Shown piece by piece: positions 36,764 through 46,262 of a stretch of 64,000 nt of DNA (positions are counted from its first letter, which is position 1; each line of letters opens with the position of its first letter). The notes under the pieces are model-generated. The model saw nothing but the letters and a program-made list of their open reading frames with translations, was not told where the DNA came from and made no database searches. Location: positions 4,391,725-4,455,724 of the forward strand of contig NZ_DF820425.1 of assembly GCF_000617845.2 (NCBI RefSeq). Reading direction: 5' to 3'. The position numbers were made by a program, and so were the translations under genes. The stretch is from Bradyrhizobium sp. DOA9. Its GTDB lineage: Bacteria; Pseudomonadota; Alphaproteobacteria; Rhizobiales; Xanthobacteraceae.

Positions 36764-37435
36764 ATGCTGCCTCGCGCGATCAAGAGACTGTTGCACCAGG
36801 CAACCCTGAGCGACCAGTCCTACCGCTTCATGTTCGGTCGCGCGCCAGACGACGAGTTTGTCGTCATCGATTGCGAGACCACCGGTCTGAACGTGCGAAC
36901 GGACGATGTTGTCGCCATCGCGGCCATCAAGATCCGCGGCAATCGGATTTTGACCAGCGCGCGTTTCGAAGCCATCATCCATCCCGACAGGGAGCTCGGG
37001 GCGGAAGCGATCAGAATTCACCATTTGCGCCGGTCCGACGTCGAAGCTGCGCCGATCGTCTGGAAGGTGTTGCCGGGCTTTCTGCACTTCATCGGGCCGC
37101 GTCCGCTGATCGGTTATTATATCGATTTCGACATCGCCATGCTGGACAAGTACATCCTGCCGCTGGTGGGAATTGAGCTGCCCAACGAACGCATCGAAGT
37201 GTCGCGACTTTACTACGACCGCAAATACGGCGACGCGCCGCCAAACACCTCGGTCGACCTGTCGTTCGCCGCGATTCTCCGCGACCTCTGCATCCCGCCG
37301 CTCGGACAGCACGATGCCTTCAACGACGCATTGATGACGGCGATGATGTTCGTGCAGTTGCGCGACCTGACCCGGCGTGGCGTACGCATCGCGCGCCGGC
37401 GGACCAGTCCGGTCTTCAATCCGACCGGGGCATGA
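36764..37435 (+). CDS. 3'-5' exonuclease, DEDDh family (DnaQ-like)
   Basis: A 223-aa exonuclease with motif I VVIDCETTGL (Asp36, Glu38), motif II with Asp in YYIDFDIAMLD, and motif III QHDAFNDAL, which gives the DEDDh set. It lacks polymerase-interaction domains, so it is more likely a DnaQ-like nuclease of the actP/DUF294 cluster than DNA polymerase epsilon. The ATG at 36764 lies one base after the preceding stop; the longer reading from 36731 is rejected. Confidence 0.9.
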   Translation: MLPRAIKRLLHQATLSDQSYRFMFGRAPDDEFVVIDCETTGLNVRTDDVVAIAAIKIRGNRILTSARFEAIIHPDRELGAEAIRIHHLRRSDVEAAPIVWKVLPGFLHFIGPRPLIGYYIDFDIAMLDKYILPLVGIELPNERIEVSRLYYDRKYGDAPPNTSVDLSFAAILRDLCIPPLGQHDAFNDALMTAMMFVQLRDLTRRGVRIARRRTSPVFNPTGA

Positions 37436-37558
37436 CCGGCGCCAGAGAGAGCTCGTCCCGAGCCTGCAGCTCTTTTTCGCGGTATGCCGCCCGCTTTCGT
37501 GATGGTCGCGCGCCCCGGAATGCGCTTTGATGGCGCAAACAACAATCCGGAGGAAACT

Positions 37559-38524
37559 ATGCGGTTCATTGCCCTCGTATCGGCGCTGCTTCTGCCGCTC
37601 GGTGCGGCATTCGCCCAGGACTATCCGACGAGGCCCATCACCATGCTGGTGCCATTCGCCGCGGGCGGGCCGACCGACACCATCGCGCGGCTGACCGCCG
37701 CGGGCATGGCGAAATCGCTGGGGCAGCAGATCATCGTCGAGAACGCGACCGGCGCCGGCGGCACCATCGGCACGACCCGCGCCGCGCGCGCCCAGCCGGA
37801 CGGCTACACGCTGCTGATCCATCACGTCGGCATCTCGACCGCGGCGACGCTCTACCGCAATCTCAGCTACGACACCAAGACCGCCTTTGCGCCGATCGGG
37901 CTCGTCACCAACGCGCCGATGACCATCATCGCGCGGCCCGATTTCCCGGCCGACACGCTCAAGGACCTCGTCGCCTACGCCCAGCAGCAGGGCGACAAGC
38001 TGACCTATGCCAATGCCGGCCTAGGTGCGGCCTCGCATCTGTGCGGCATGCTGTTCATGACCGCGATCCAGAAGCAGCTCACCACGGTGCCTTACAAAGG
38101 CAACGGCCCGATCATGAACGATCTGCTCGGCAAGCAGATCGATCTCACCTGCGACCAGGCGACCAACACCACCGGGCCGATCACCGCCAAGCAGGTCAAG
38201 GCCTATGCGATCACCACCAAGGAGCGGCTGAAGAGCCTGCCCGATCTGCCGACCGCCGACGAGGCGGGCCTCAAGGGCTTCGAGCTCGGCGTCTGGCACG
38301 GCATCTACGCGCCCAAGGGCACGCCGCCGGCGATCGTTCAGAAGCTGACTGCGGCGCTGCAGACCGCGTTGAAAGATCCCGCGCTGATCGCGCGGTTCAA
38401 CGACATCAACACCGAGCCGGTCCCGCAGGACAAGGCGACGCCGGAGGCGTTGGGCGCGATGCTGACGAACGAGATCGACCGCTGGGCGCCGATCATCAAG
38501 GCGGCCGGGCAATTCGCGGATTGA
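37559..38524 (+). CDS. Tripartite tricarboxylate transporter (Bug) binding protein
   Basis: A 321-aa periplasmic substrate-binding protein of the TctC/Bug family with a signal peptide (MRFIALVSALLLPLGAAFA). It has the family patterns YPTRPITMLVPFAAGGPTDTIAR and GAGGTIGTTRAARAQPDGYTL. The start has GGAGGAAACT upstream; a longer reading to 37484 would mask the signal. No tctA/tctB permease is adjacent, so it is an orphan binding protein, a common state in Bradyrhizobium. Ligand unknown. Confidence 0.92.
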   Translation: MRFIALVSALLLPLGAAFAQDYPTRPITMLVPFAAGGPTDTIARLTAAGMAKSLGQQIIVENATGAGGTIGTTRAARAQPDGYTLLIHHVGISTAATLYRNLSYDTKTAFAPIGLVTNAPMTIIARPDFPADTLKDLVAYAQQQGDKLTYANAGLGAASHLCGMLFMTAIQKQLTTVPYKGNGPIMNDLLGKQIDLTCDQATNTTGPITAKQVKAYAITTKERLKSLPDLPTADEAGLKGFELGVWHGIYAPKGTPPAIVQKLTAALQTALKDPALIARFNDINTEPVPQDKATPEALGAMLTNEIDRWAPIIKAAGQFAD

Positions 38525-38665
38525 GCTCATGCGGCCCGTGAGGCTTGTCGGCCGAGCGAGTAAGATGCAGCTTTTTCAATAGGTTGCTTGCCGGTGTCAA
38601 ATTACCGGTACTGTGCATGGGGTTGTTTTGCAGGTTTGGTTTGGAGCGAGCCCGCCGTGGAGGCG

Positions 38666-40525
38666 CTAACCCGCCGCCTCGTCGAACTGCGCGCTCGCCT
38701 CCAGCCATTGCTCCTCGGCCCGCGCCAGCGCGTCGGCGGCATTGGCGCGCGCCTTCGACAGCTGCGCCGCTTGCTTCGGATCGCGCGTGAAAATGTCGGG
38801 CAAGGCCAGCGCCGTGTCGATCTTGGCGATGATCTCGCTGACGCGGGCGATCTCGGCCTCGGCTTCGGCGATGCGCTTCTTCAAGCCTCCGCGATTGTCC
38901 GCTCTTGGGCGCTGTGGCTTCTCAGGCGGCGCGTTGCGCTCGCGCGGGGCCTCCGCGTTGCGCGTCGACAGCACCAGGCGGCGATATTCGTCGAGATCGC
39001 CGTCGTAATTGGTGACGGTGCGATCGGCGACGATCCAGAGCCGATCGGCGCAGGCCTCGATCAGGTAGCGGTCGTGCGAGACCATGATCACCGCGCCGGG
39101 AAACTCGTTGATCGCCTCCGCGAGCGCGCCGCGGCTGTCGATGTCGAGATGGTTGGTCGGCTCGTCCAGGATGATCATGTTGGGTCCGAAGAAGGTCGCA
39201 AGGCCCAGAAGCAGGCGCGCCTTTTCGCCGCCTGACAATTTGCCCGCCTTGGTGTCCGCGGCCTTGCCGGAGAAGCCGATCGCGCCGGCGCGGGCGCGCA
39301 CCTTGGCTTCGGGCGCATCGCCCATCAGCTTGCGGACGTGGTCGTAGGCCGAGGCGTCCTCGTTGAGCTCGTCGAGCTGGTGCTGCGCGAAATAGGCGAT
39401 CGACAGCTTGTCGGCGCGCGTCACCTTGCCCGAGAACGGCGCGAGACGTCCGGCGAGCAGCTTCACCAGCGTCGACTTGCCGTTGCCGTTGGCACCCAGC
39501 AGCGCGATGCGGTCGTCATTGTCGATGCGCAAGGTGACGCGATTGAGCACCGGGCTCGCCGGGTCGTAGCCGACCGAGGCGTTGTCGACGGCGATGATCG
39601 GCGGTGACAGGATCTTCTCCGGCGCCGGGAAGCTGATCTCGCGCACGTCTTCGGTGACCAGCGCCGTGATCGGCTTCAGCCGTTCCAGCATTTTCACGCG
39701 AGACTGTGCCTGCCGGGCTTTCGATGCCTTGGCCTTGAAGCGGTCGACGAAGGCCTGCAGGCGGGCGCGCTCGGCCTCCTGGCGCTTGACCGCCTTGGCA
39801 TCGAGCAGCTCGCGCGCGGCGCGCTGCTCCTCGAACGAGGAATACGAGCCCTTATAGAGCGTGAGCTTGCCGCGCTCCAGATGCAGGATCTGGTCGACCG
39901 AGCTTTCCAGGAGGTCGCGGTCGTGGCTGATCACGATCACGGTGCGCGCATAATGCGCGAGGTGATCCTCCAGCCACAGCGTGCCCTCGAGGTCGAGATA
40001 GTTGGTGGGCTCGTCGAGCAGCAGAAGATCGGGCGCCGCGAACAACGTCGCGGCGAGCGCGACGCGCATGCGCCAGCCGCCGGAGAATTCGGCGCAGGGT
40101 CGCAGCTGATCGGCAGCGGAGAAGCCGAGGCCGGAGAGGATCGCGGCCGCGCGGCTCGGCGCCGAGTGGGCGTCGATGTCGACGAGGCGGGTCTGGATCT
40201 CCGCGATGCGGTGCGGATCGGTGGCGTGCTCGGCCTCGTTGAGCAGCGCGTCGCGTTCGAGGTCGGCCTTGAGCACGACCGAGATCAGGCTTTCCGGGCC
40301 GTTCGGCGCTTCCTGCGCCAGGCTGCCGATGCGCCAGCGCGGCGGCAGGGTCACCGTGCCGTGCTCGGCCGCAAGCTCGCCGCGGATCACCTTGAACAGC
40401 GTCGACTTGCCTGTGCCGTTGCGTCCGACCAGGCCGACGCGCGACCCGGGCGTGATCTGCACGGAACTCTGGTCGATCAAGAGGCGTCCGGCGAGGCGGA
40501 TGGAGAGGTCGGTGATGGAGAGCAT
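38666..40525 (-). CDS. ABC-F family ATPase
   Basis: A 619-aa soluble ABC-F protein with two nucleotide-binding domains: Walker A GRNGTGKST (35-43) and GANGNGKST, signatures FSGGW and LSGGEKARLL, and Walker B LLLLDEPTNYLD and MIILDEPTNHLD. ABC-F proteins act on the ribosome in translation or antibiotic protection. A C-terminal coiled-coil domain of about 80 residues is present. It resembles the YheS/Uup groups; the exact type is not settled. Confidence 0.92.
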   Translation of the reverse strand: MLSITDLSIRLAGRLLIDQSSVQITPGSRVGLVGRNGTGKSTLFKVIRGELAAEHGTVTLPPRWRIGSLAQEAPNGPESLISVVLKADLERDALLNEAEHATDPHRIAEIQTRLVDIDAHSAPSRAAAILSGLGFSAADQLRPCAEFSGGWRMRVALAATLFAAPDLLLLDEPTNYLDLEGTLWLEDHLAHYARTVIVISHDRDLLESSVDQILHLERGKLTLYKGSYSSFEEQRAARELLDAKAVKRQEAERARLQAFVDRFKAKASKARQAQSRVKMLERLKPITALVTEDVREISFPAPEKILSPPIIAVDNASVGYDPASPVLNRVTLRIDNDDRIALLGANGNGKSTLVKLLAGRLAPFSGKVTRADKLSIAYFAQHQLDELNEDASAYDHVRKLMGDAPEAKVRARAGAIGFSGKAADTKAGKLSGGEKARLLLGLATFFGPNMIILDEPTNHLDIDSRGALAEAINEFPGAVIMVSHDRYLIEACADRLWIVADRTVTNYDGDLDEYRRLVLSTRNAEAPRERNAPPEKPQRPRADNRGGLKKRIAEAEAEIARVSEIIAKIDTALALPDIFTRDPKQAAQLSKARANAADALARAEEQWLEASAQFDEAAG

Positions 40526-40571
40526 GCGGCCTTGTCACCGCAAGGCGCGTCGAACGCAACTCGTTTTTCCG

Positions 40572-40751
40572 TCAGTACCTCTCGCGCTCCCGCTCGCGCC
40601 GCTGCAGCTCGTTCAGGAGCTGCTCGAGATGGGTCGGCAGGCGCGGCTCGGGCCGGAGGCTCTGCTGCAACCGTTCGCCCACGGCATCGCAAATCGAGCG
40701 GCTGGTGCGCCGGTCGATCTGTTCGCTGTCACTGGCAAAAAGCCCAGCCAT
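40572..40751 (-). CDS. Small hypothetical protein
   Basis: A 59-aa protein (MAGLFASDSEQIDRRTSRSICDAVGERLQQ...) ending in an Arg/Glu-rich helix. It has no signal or known motif. The ATG at 40751 was preferred over the extension to 40796, which has no coding character. It lies upstream of the ABC-F gene on the same strand. Low certainty. Confidence 0.5.
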   Translation of the reverse strand: MAGLFASDSEQIDRRTSRSICDAVGERLQQSLRPEPRLPTHLEQLLNELQRRERERERY

Positions 40752-40883
40752 CGCAAGGTTCCGTGTGCTCGAAGTAAGGACACGGTACCAAGTCATTGCC
40801 GGCGAAATGGTTTCGCTGATTATGGGCAGTGACGGGCATTCTCGTAAAAATTGTATGAGTCGCGCCTTGTACGCTCAAGGCAA

Positions 40884-40912
40884 AGCCCCGGCGAGGGGGG
40901 CGCCGGGGCTTC
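40884..40912 (-). terminator. Terminator of the HGGG-repeat protein gene
   Basis: Arms AGCCCCGGCG (40884-40893) and CGCCGGGGCT (40901-40910) form a perfect 10-base GC-rich stem with a 7-base loop. On the minus strand it is followed by TTG. It lies 55 bases after the stop at 40965. A second perfect palindrome, ACCTTTCGAAAGGT, is at 40940-40953. Confidence 0.6.
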
Positions 40913-40964
40913 TCCTGGAAGGTACCTGGGGGGCTTAGGTACCTTTCGAAAGGTGCTGACGGGT

Positions 40965-41237
40965 TCAGTAGCAGCGGTTGATCAGCCGCCAGCGGGGGCC
41001 CCAGGGAGTCGGGACCAGCCGGCGCACATAGCAGCCGCCATAGCCGTAAGAGACCGGGGCGTAGAAGCGCGGGCCGCCCCAGCGGTAGCCGCCGTGCCAG
41101 CCGCCGCCGTGCCAGCCCGGGCCGCCGCCGTGCCAGCCCGGGCCGCCGCCATGCCAGTGAGCGGAGGCCGAGGTCGGGGCCAGCGCGGCACCGAGCGCAA
41201 CCGCGGCGACAGCGGCAAGCGAAAGTTTCCTCAACAT
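40965..41237 (-). CDS. Small secreted Gly/His-rich repeat protein
   Basis: A 90-aa protein with a signal peptide (cleaved near ASAHW, residue 26), then tandem GPGWHGGG repeats followed by a Tyr/Arg/Trp region with two Cys (GGCYVRRLVPTPWGPRWRLINRCY). His/Trp repeats could bind metal or act as a low-complexity surface or cell-wall segment, but this is speculative. GGAGATCAC precedes the ATG. It stands alone between small and ndk genes. Confidence 0.8.
   Translation of the reverse strand: MLRKLSLAAVAAVALGAALAPTSASAHWHGGGPGWHGGGPGWHGGGWHGGYRWGGPRFYAPVSYGYGGCYVRRLVPTPWGPRWRLINRCY
41095..41160 (-). repeat. 24-bp tandem repeats encoding GPGWHGGG
   Basis: About 2.5 near-identical 24-base units encode the GPGWHGGG peptide repeats of the secreted protein at 40965-41237. 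They are highly similar at the DNA level, pointing to recent expansion. Confidence 0.7.
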
Positions 41238-41549
41238 GGTGATCTCCTCAAAAACTGCCGGCGCGGGGGGATCCGCGTCGATGGAAAGGCCGCCGAAACG
41301 GTCCGCCTTGACGATCAGGCTTCGGTTTCGATAGGCCGGACCTTACGCCGGCGAAGCTGAACCGAACCCTGACGGCGGTTTCAGATTGGGTTCATCCGGG
41401 TGAAATTCTTGTCATCCAAGCCGAAATCGGACGCCGCCCCCTGCGGCAAGGCCTGTGAGGCTGTTCCGGCGGTCGCTTGCCGTCCGGCCAAGCCGCCGAT
41501 ATAAGCCCCGCAACCCGCCAACCACCGCTTTCTTCCCAGGGACAACATC
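41238..41549. other. Divergent intergenic region upstream of ndk
   Basis: This 312-base gap separates the secreted repeat protein from ndk. It must hold both promoters, but no clear hexamer pair or operator stands out. Short inverted TGAACC/GGGTTCA motifs occur around 41359-41395. No gene is seen. Confidence 0.35.
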
Positions 41550-41972
41550 ATGGCCATCGAACGCACTTTCTCGATCATCAAGCCCGACGCGACCGAGCGT
41601 AACCTGACCGGCGCGGTCAACGCCGTGATCGAGAAGGCGGGCCTGCGCATCGTCGCGCAGAAGCGCATCCGCATGACCAAGGAGCAGGCCGAGACCTTCT
41701 ATGCCGTCCACAAGGCACGCCCCTTCTTCGGCGAGCTCGTCGCGTTCATGACCTCCGGCCCGGTCGTGGTTCAGGTGCTGGAAGGCGAGGGCGCGATCGC
41801 CAAGTACCGCGAAGTGATGGGCGCGACCGATCCGTCCAAGGCGGCCGAGGGCACCGTGCGCAAGCTCTACGCCAAGTCGATCGGCGAAAACTCGGTCCAC
41901 GGTTCGGATGCGCCGGAGACCGCCGCGATTGAGATCGCGCAATTCTTCTCGGGCAACGAGATCGTCGGCTGA
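41550..41972 (+). CDS. ndk: Nucleoside diphosphate kinase
   Basis: Ndk balances NTP pools by phosphoryl transfer through a phospho-histidine. The 140-aa protein starts AIERTFSIIKPDATERN and has the active-site His117 in NSVHGSD. Length and motifs are standard. A TerC-family gene follows 41 bases downstream. Confidence 0.97.
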   Translation: MAIERTFSIIKPDATERNLTGAVNAVIEKAGLRIVAQKRIRMTKEQAETFYAVHKARPFFGELVAFMTSGPVVVQVLEGEGAIAKYREVMGATDPSKAAEGTVRKLYAKSIGENSVHGSDAPETAAIEIAQFFSGNEIVG

Positions 41973-42013
41973 TCCAGCCGGCAGGTTAGAGGCGACGGGC
42001 GAAAGGACTCATT

Positions 42014-42874
42014 GTGGACTGGCTCTGGCAGATCTTCGATCCCGCTACGATCGGGACCTTCTTCACCCAGTTCCGCAACGAGATGGCCGCTCCGACGTTC
42101 TGGATCGCGGTCGGCAAGATCATCTGGATCAACATCCTGCTCTCCGGCGACAACGCGCTGGTGATCGCACTCGCGTGCCGCGGTCTGTCGCCGCGGCATC
42201 GGCTCTGGGGCATGATCTTTGGCGCCGGCGCAGCGGTGATGCTCCGGATCATCTTCACCGGCATCGTCGCCAGCCTGATGGAGCTGCCGTATCTCAAGCT
42301 GGTCGGCGGACTTGCGCTGATCGTGATCGCGGCCAAGCTGCTCGTGCCGGAGCACGACGAGGACGACGACGTCGACGCTGCCGCGCATCTGTGGCAGGCG
42401 ATCCAGATCGTCGTGGTCGCCGACATCGTCATGAGCCTCGACAACGTCATCGCGGTGGCCGCCGCGGCCAATGGCAGCGTGCCGCTCCTGATCCTCGGCC
42501 TTGCCATCAGCGTGCCGCTGATCGTCGCCGGCGCGGCGCTGATCATGGCGCTGCTGGAAAAGCTGCCAGTCCTGGTCTGGGCCGGCGCGGCACTGCTCGG
42601 CTGGATCGCGGGCGAGGTGATGGCGACCGATCCCGGCGTCGCGCCGCGGCTGCACGCGATGTTCGAGGGGCCGTTCGGTGCCTCGCTCGATGCCATGCTC
42701 GGGGTATTCCGCATCCCGTCGCAATTCGGCCATGGCGGGGCAGGCGGCGAGTATTTCTGCGCCGCGCTCGGCGTCGTCGTCGTCCTGGTCGTCGGCAGCA
42801 TCTGGCGCCGGCGCAGATTGACCGCCGTCGCGCTGGCATCCTCCGAGCGCCACGCCAGGGCCTCGGCGGAATAG
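42014..42874 (+). CDS. TerC-family membrane protein (YjbE type)
   Basis: A 286-aa polytopic protein with the TerC hallmarks WINILLSGDNALVIALA and DIVMSLDNVIAVAAA, whose Asp/Asn pairs are thought to bind metal. Related proteins (YjbE/MntX-like) export manganese, so metal export is the best guess. It has an acidic loop (EHDEDDDVDAA) and about seven membrane segments. The GTG start follows AAGGACTC. It may be co-transcribed with ndk. Confidence 0.85.
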   Translation: MDWLWQIFDPATIGTFFTQFRNEMAAPTFWIAVGKIIWINILLSGDNALVIALACRGLSPRHRLWGMIFGAGAAVMLRIIFTGIVASLMELPYLKLVGGLALIVIAAKLLVPEHDEDDDVDAAAHLWQAIQIVVVADIVMSLDNVIAVAAAANGSVPLLILGLAISVPLIVAGAALIMALLEKLPVLVWAGAALLGWIAGEVMATDPGVAPRLHAMFEGPFGASLDAMLGVFRIPSQFGHGGAGGEYFCAALGVVVVLVVGSIWRRRRLTAVALASSERHARASAE

Positions 42875-42879
42875 GCTGT

Positions 42880-43191
42880 TCACTCGATCGTGCCGAATTC
42901 CGTCACGGGCATCGTCCAATAGACGAGCCTGGTTCCGGCAAATGAAGCCCGCAGCCGATCAAGCAGGCTGCCGGCCGCTGTCTGCGTCAAGATCACCTGT
43001 ACGGCGGTCTGATCGGCGTGGCCCCTCACGCGTTCGGCAGCCGAGTGTAGTCGCACGTCGGCGCCGTGACCGGCTCCGTGCGATGCGCTGAATCCTGAAA
43101 CGAGATCGCTCTGTTCAGCGAGATAGTCGAATACCTCGTCGCGGAGCTGATGCGGCACGATCAGCGTGAGACAGAGCGGCTGATCGGTCAT
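42880..43191 (-). CDS. DUF3240 protein (efflux accessory)
   Basis: A 103-aa DUF3240 family protein with a PII-like ferredoxin-fold pattern. Its ATG overlaps the stop of the RND pump gene (ATGA). DUF3240 genes commonly follow CzcA/CusA-type pumps, so a regulatory or accessory role in metal efflux is likely, but the mechanism is unknown. Confidence 0.8.
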   Translation of the reverse strand: MTDQPLCLTLIVPHQLRDEVFDYLAEQSDLVSGFSASHGAGHGADVRLHSAAERVRGHADQTAVQVILTQTAAGSLLDRLRASFAGTRLVYWTMPVTEFGTIE

Positions 43192-46100
43192 TTCGCCACC
43201 TTCGATGTTCCGCCATAGCGGCGATACAGGATCGGGAGGAGAATCAGGGTGAGCAGGGTGGAGGACACCAGTCCTCCGATCACGACGATAGCGAGCGGCC
43301 GCTGCACTTCCGACCCTGGTCCGGACGCGAACAGCAACGGGATCAGGCCAAGCGCCGTGATGCTCGCGGTCATCAGCACCGGCCGAAGCCTGCGCATGGC
43401 CCCCTCGACGACGATACGGTCCTCGGGCAGGCCGTGGGCGCGGAGCTGGTTGAAATAGGACACCAGCACGACGCCGTTGAGGACGGCAATGCCGAGCAGG
43501 GCGATGAACCCGACCGAGGCCGGCACCGACAGGTACTCACCGGTCAGCACCAGGGCGAAGACGCCCCCGATCAGGGCAAAGGGGATGTTGACCAGCACCA
43601 GCAGCGCCTGCCGGATGGCGCCGAACGTGGTGAAGAGCAGCAGGAAGATGAGACCGATCGCGACGGGCACGACGATCGACAAACGTGCGGCAGCGCGTTG
43701 CTGATTTTCGAACTGTCCGCCCCATGTCAGCCGGTAGCCGCTTGGGAGCGGAAGTTCCGTTGCAACCTTCTGGCGGGCCGCTTCGACGAAGCCGACCATG
43801 TCGCGACCGCGGACATTGGCGCGGACGACGCTCATCCGTGCGCCGTCCTCGCGGTCGATCTTCAGCGGCCCGTCCACGCGCTGGATGCGCGCGACCTGCG
43901 ACAGCGCCACATGCCGTCCGGAGGCGAGCGTCAACGGCAGGCTTGCCAACAGCGTCGGTGCCGCCCTGGTCGTCTCACTGCCGCGGACGAGAATCGGTGT
44001 GCGGCGGCCTTCCTCGAGCGCGGTCCCGATCGTCCGCCCCTCGATCTGGGTCCGGAGGGAACTGACGACGGCATCCACGGTGAGGCCGAGGCGGCCGGCC
44101 TCCATGCGGTTGACCGCGACCGTGTAATACTGGGCGCCTTCGTTCAGGGTGGTGTAGACGTCCTCGGCTCCGTCGATGCTGGACAGGATGGCCGCCAGCC
44201 TGGCCGCCGCTTCGTTCAGCCTGGCGATGTCGGAGCCGAAGATCTTGACTGCGACGTCGCCACGCACGCCGCTGATCATCTCCTGTACGCGCATGTCGAT
44301 GGGCTGGGTGAAGCTGAGTGATATGCCCGGAAAGCCCGTCAGGACCTCGCGGAGCTTCTGCAGCAGCGCGTCGCGATTGTCGGTCTGCCTCTCGGCGGCC
44401 GGCTTGAGCACGAGAAACGTGTCGGTCTGGTTGGGCCCCATGGGATCGAGGCCGAGCTCGTCCGACCCGGTCCGTGCGACGATGCCGGCGATATCAGGAA
44501 CGGCCAGAAGTGCCCTCTGCAGCCTTGCATTGATGGCAAGCGATTCGTCGAGATTGACGGAAGGCAACGTCTCCACGCTGACGATGACGTCGCCTTCGTC
44601 CATCGTCGGCATGAAGGTCTTGCCGAGCTTGGTATAGGCGAAGCCCGCGGCGACCAGGCCGATCAAAGCCGCAACCATCACCTTGCGCTCGTTCCTCAAG
44701 GCCCAGCCCAATGCGGGCGCGTAGAGCCGCTGCGCCGCACGGACCAGCATCGGATCGCGATGCGAGGCCGACGTCAGCACGTAGGAGGTCATGACCGGCA
44801 CCACTGTGAGGGCCAGCAGCAGTGAGCCGGCCAGCGCGAAGATGATGGCCAGCGCGACCGGGATGAAGAGCTTCCCCTCCAGTCCCTGCAGCGTCAGCAG
44901 CGGCAGGAACACGATGATGATGATGAGGACGCCCGAGGCGACCGGTTCCAGGACTTCGCAAACCGAACGGTACACCAGGTGGACCAGAGGAGCGGCTTTG
45001 CCCGGTTCGTGCTTGCCGAGGTTGCCGACGATGTTCTCGACCACCACGACCAGCGCATCGATCAACATCCCGATCGCGATCGCAAGTCCGCCGAGGCTCA
45101 TCAGGTTGGCCGACATCCCGGCCAGGCGCATGACGATCAGCGCGATGACGATGGCCAGCGGCAGGGTGAGCGCGATCACCAGCGAGGCCCGCCAATTGCC
45201 GAGGAAAAGCAGCAGGAGAACGACGACGAGGGCGGTGGCCTCGCCGAGCGCTCGCACGACGGTGCCGACGGCGCGGTTGACCAGGCGGCTGCGATCGTAA
45301 AAGACGTTGATGGAGACGCTTTTCGGCAGCGAGGGTTGCAGCTCGGCGAGCCGGGTGCGCACATCGCGAACGAGCTGCCCGGCGTTGGCGCCGCGCAATC
45401 CGAGGACGAGCCCCTCGACGGTCTCGCCGCTGCCGTCCGACGTGACGGCGCCATAGCGGGTCAGCGTCCCGACCTTGACGCTCGCGACGTCGCTGACCAG
45501 GATCGGCACGCCCTCGCGGGTGTCGACGACGATGGCCTTGATGTCTTCGACCGATCGGATGCTGCCCTCGATCCGGACCAGGGCGCTGTCCTCGCCCTGG
45601 TTCACCCGTCCGGCGCCGTCATTGCGGCTGTTGGCCTCGATGGCGCGGCGAAACACCTCGTAGGAAATGCCGCGCGCGGCGAGCGCATCGTTGCGCGGCA
45701 CGATCTCGAAGGCGCGGACGTAACCGCCGAGCGCATTGACATCGGCAACGCCGGCGACCGTCCGCAGCGCGGGACGGATCACCCAATCGAGCAGGGTCCG
45801 GCGCTCGGCGAGCGACAGCTCGGGACTGTCGATCGTGAACATGAACATCTCGCCCAGGGGGCTCGTGATCGGCGCAAGGCCTCCGCTCACTCCGTCGGGG
45901 AAGTCGCGCGCGACGTTCGATAACCGCTCCGAGACCTGGTTGCGCGCCCAGTAAATGTCGGTGCCGTCCTCGAAATCCACGGTGATGTCGGCCAGCGCAT
46001 ATTTCGTGGTCGAACGAAGGACCTTCTTGTTCGGCAGTCCGAGCAGTTCGATCTCGACGGGGACCGTGATGCGCTGCTCGACCTCTTCGGGCGTCAGGCC

Positions 46101-46262
46101 CGGCGCCTTCATGATGATCTTGACCTGGACCGGCGAGACATCGGGAAACGCGTCGATCGGCAGGCCGGGCAGGAGCACGGCGCTGGCGCCGATCAGCAGC
46201 AACACGCCCAGCAGCACGAATAGTCGCTGCGAAAGCGCAAACGCGACCAGGTGCCGAAGCAT
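43188..46262 (-). CDS. Heavy-metal-efflux RND transporter (CusA/CzcA family)
   Basis: A 1024-aa inner-membrane RND pump of the HME type that exports metal ions through a tripartite complex. It has 12 membrane segments in the usual two halves and the family region AIAIGMLIDALVVVVEN, in which the acidic residue of the proton relay is retained. The metal cannot be told from sequence alone. It starts immediately after the adaptor stop (TAGATG) and is followed by DUF3240 (ATGA overlap). No outer-membrane factor gene is adjacent. Confidence 0.94.
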   Translation of the reverse strand: MLRHLVAFALSQRLFVLLGVLLLIGASAVLLPGLPIDAFPDVSPVQVKIIMKAPGLTPEEVEQRITVPVEIELLGLPNKKVLRSTTKYALADITVDFEDGTDIYWARNQVSERLSNVARDFPDGVSGGLAPITSPLGEMFMFTIDSPELSLAERRTLLDWVIRPALRTVAGVADVNALGGYVRAFEIVPRNDALAARGISYEVFRRAIEANSRNDGAGRVNQGEDSALVRIEGSIRSVEDIKAIVVDTREGVPILVSDVASVKVGTLTRYGAVTSDGSGETVEGLVLGLRGANAGQLVRDVRTRLAELQPSLPKSVSINVFYDRSRLVNRAVGTVVRALGEATALVVVLLLLFLGNWRASLVIALTLPLAIVIALIVMRLAGMSANLMSLGGLAIAIGMLIDALVVVVENIVGNLGKHEPGKAAPLVHLVYRSVCEVLEPVASGVLIIIIVFLPLLTLQGLEGKLFIPVALAIIFALAGSLLLALTVVPVMTSYVLTSASHRDPMLVRAAQRLYAPALGWALRNERKVMVAALIGLVAAGFAYTKLGKTFMPTMDEGDVIVSVETLPSVNLDESLAINARLQRALLAVPDIAGIVARTGSDELGLDPMGPNQTDTFLVLKPAAERQTDNRDALLQKLREVLTGFPGISLSFTQPIDMRVQEMISGVRGDVAVKIFGSDIARLNEAAARLAAILSSIDGAEDVYTTLNEGAQYYTVAVNRMEAGRLGLTVDAVVSSLRTQIEGRTIGTALEEGRRTPILVRGSETTRAAPTLLASLPLTLASGRHVALSQVARIQRVDGPLKIDREDGARMSVVRANVRGRDMVGFVEAARQKVATELPLPSGYRLTWGGQFENQQRAAARLSIVVPVAIGLIFLLLFTTFGAIRQALLVLVNIPFALIGGVFALVLTGEYLSVPASVGFIALLGIAVLNGVVLVSYFNQLRAHGLPEDRIVVEGAMRRLRPVLMTASITALGLIPLLFASGPGSEVQRPLAIVVIGGLVSSTLLTLILLPILYRRYGGTSKVAK

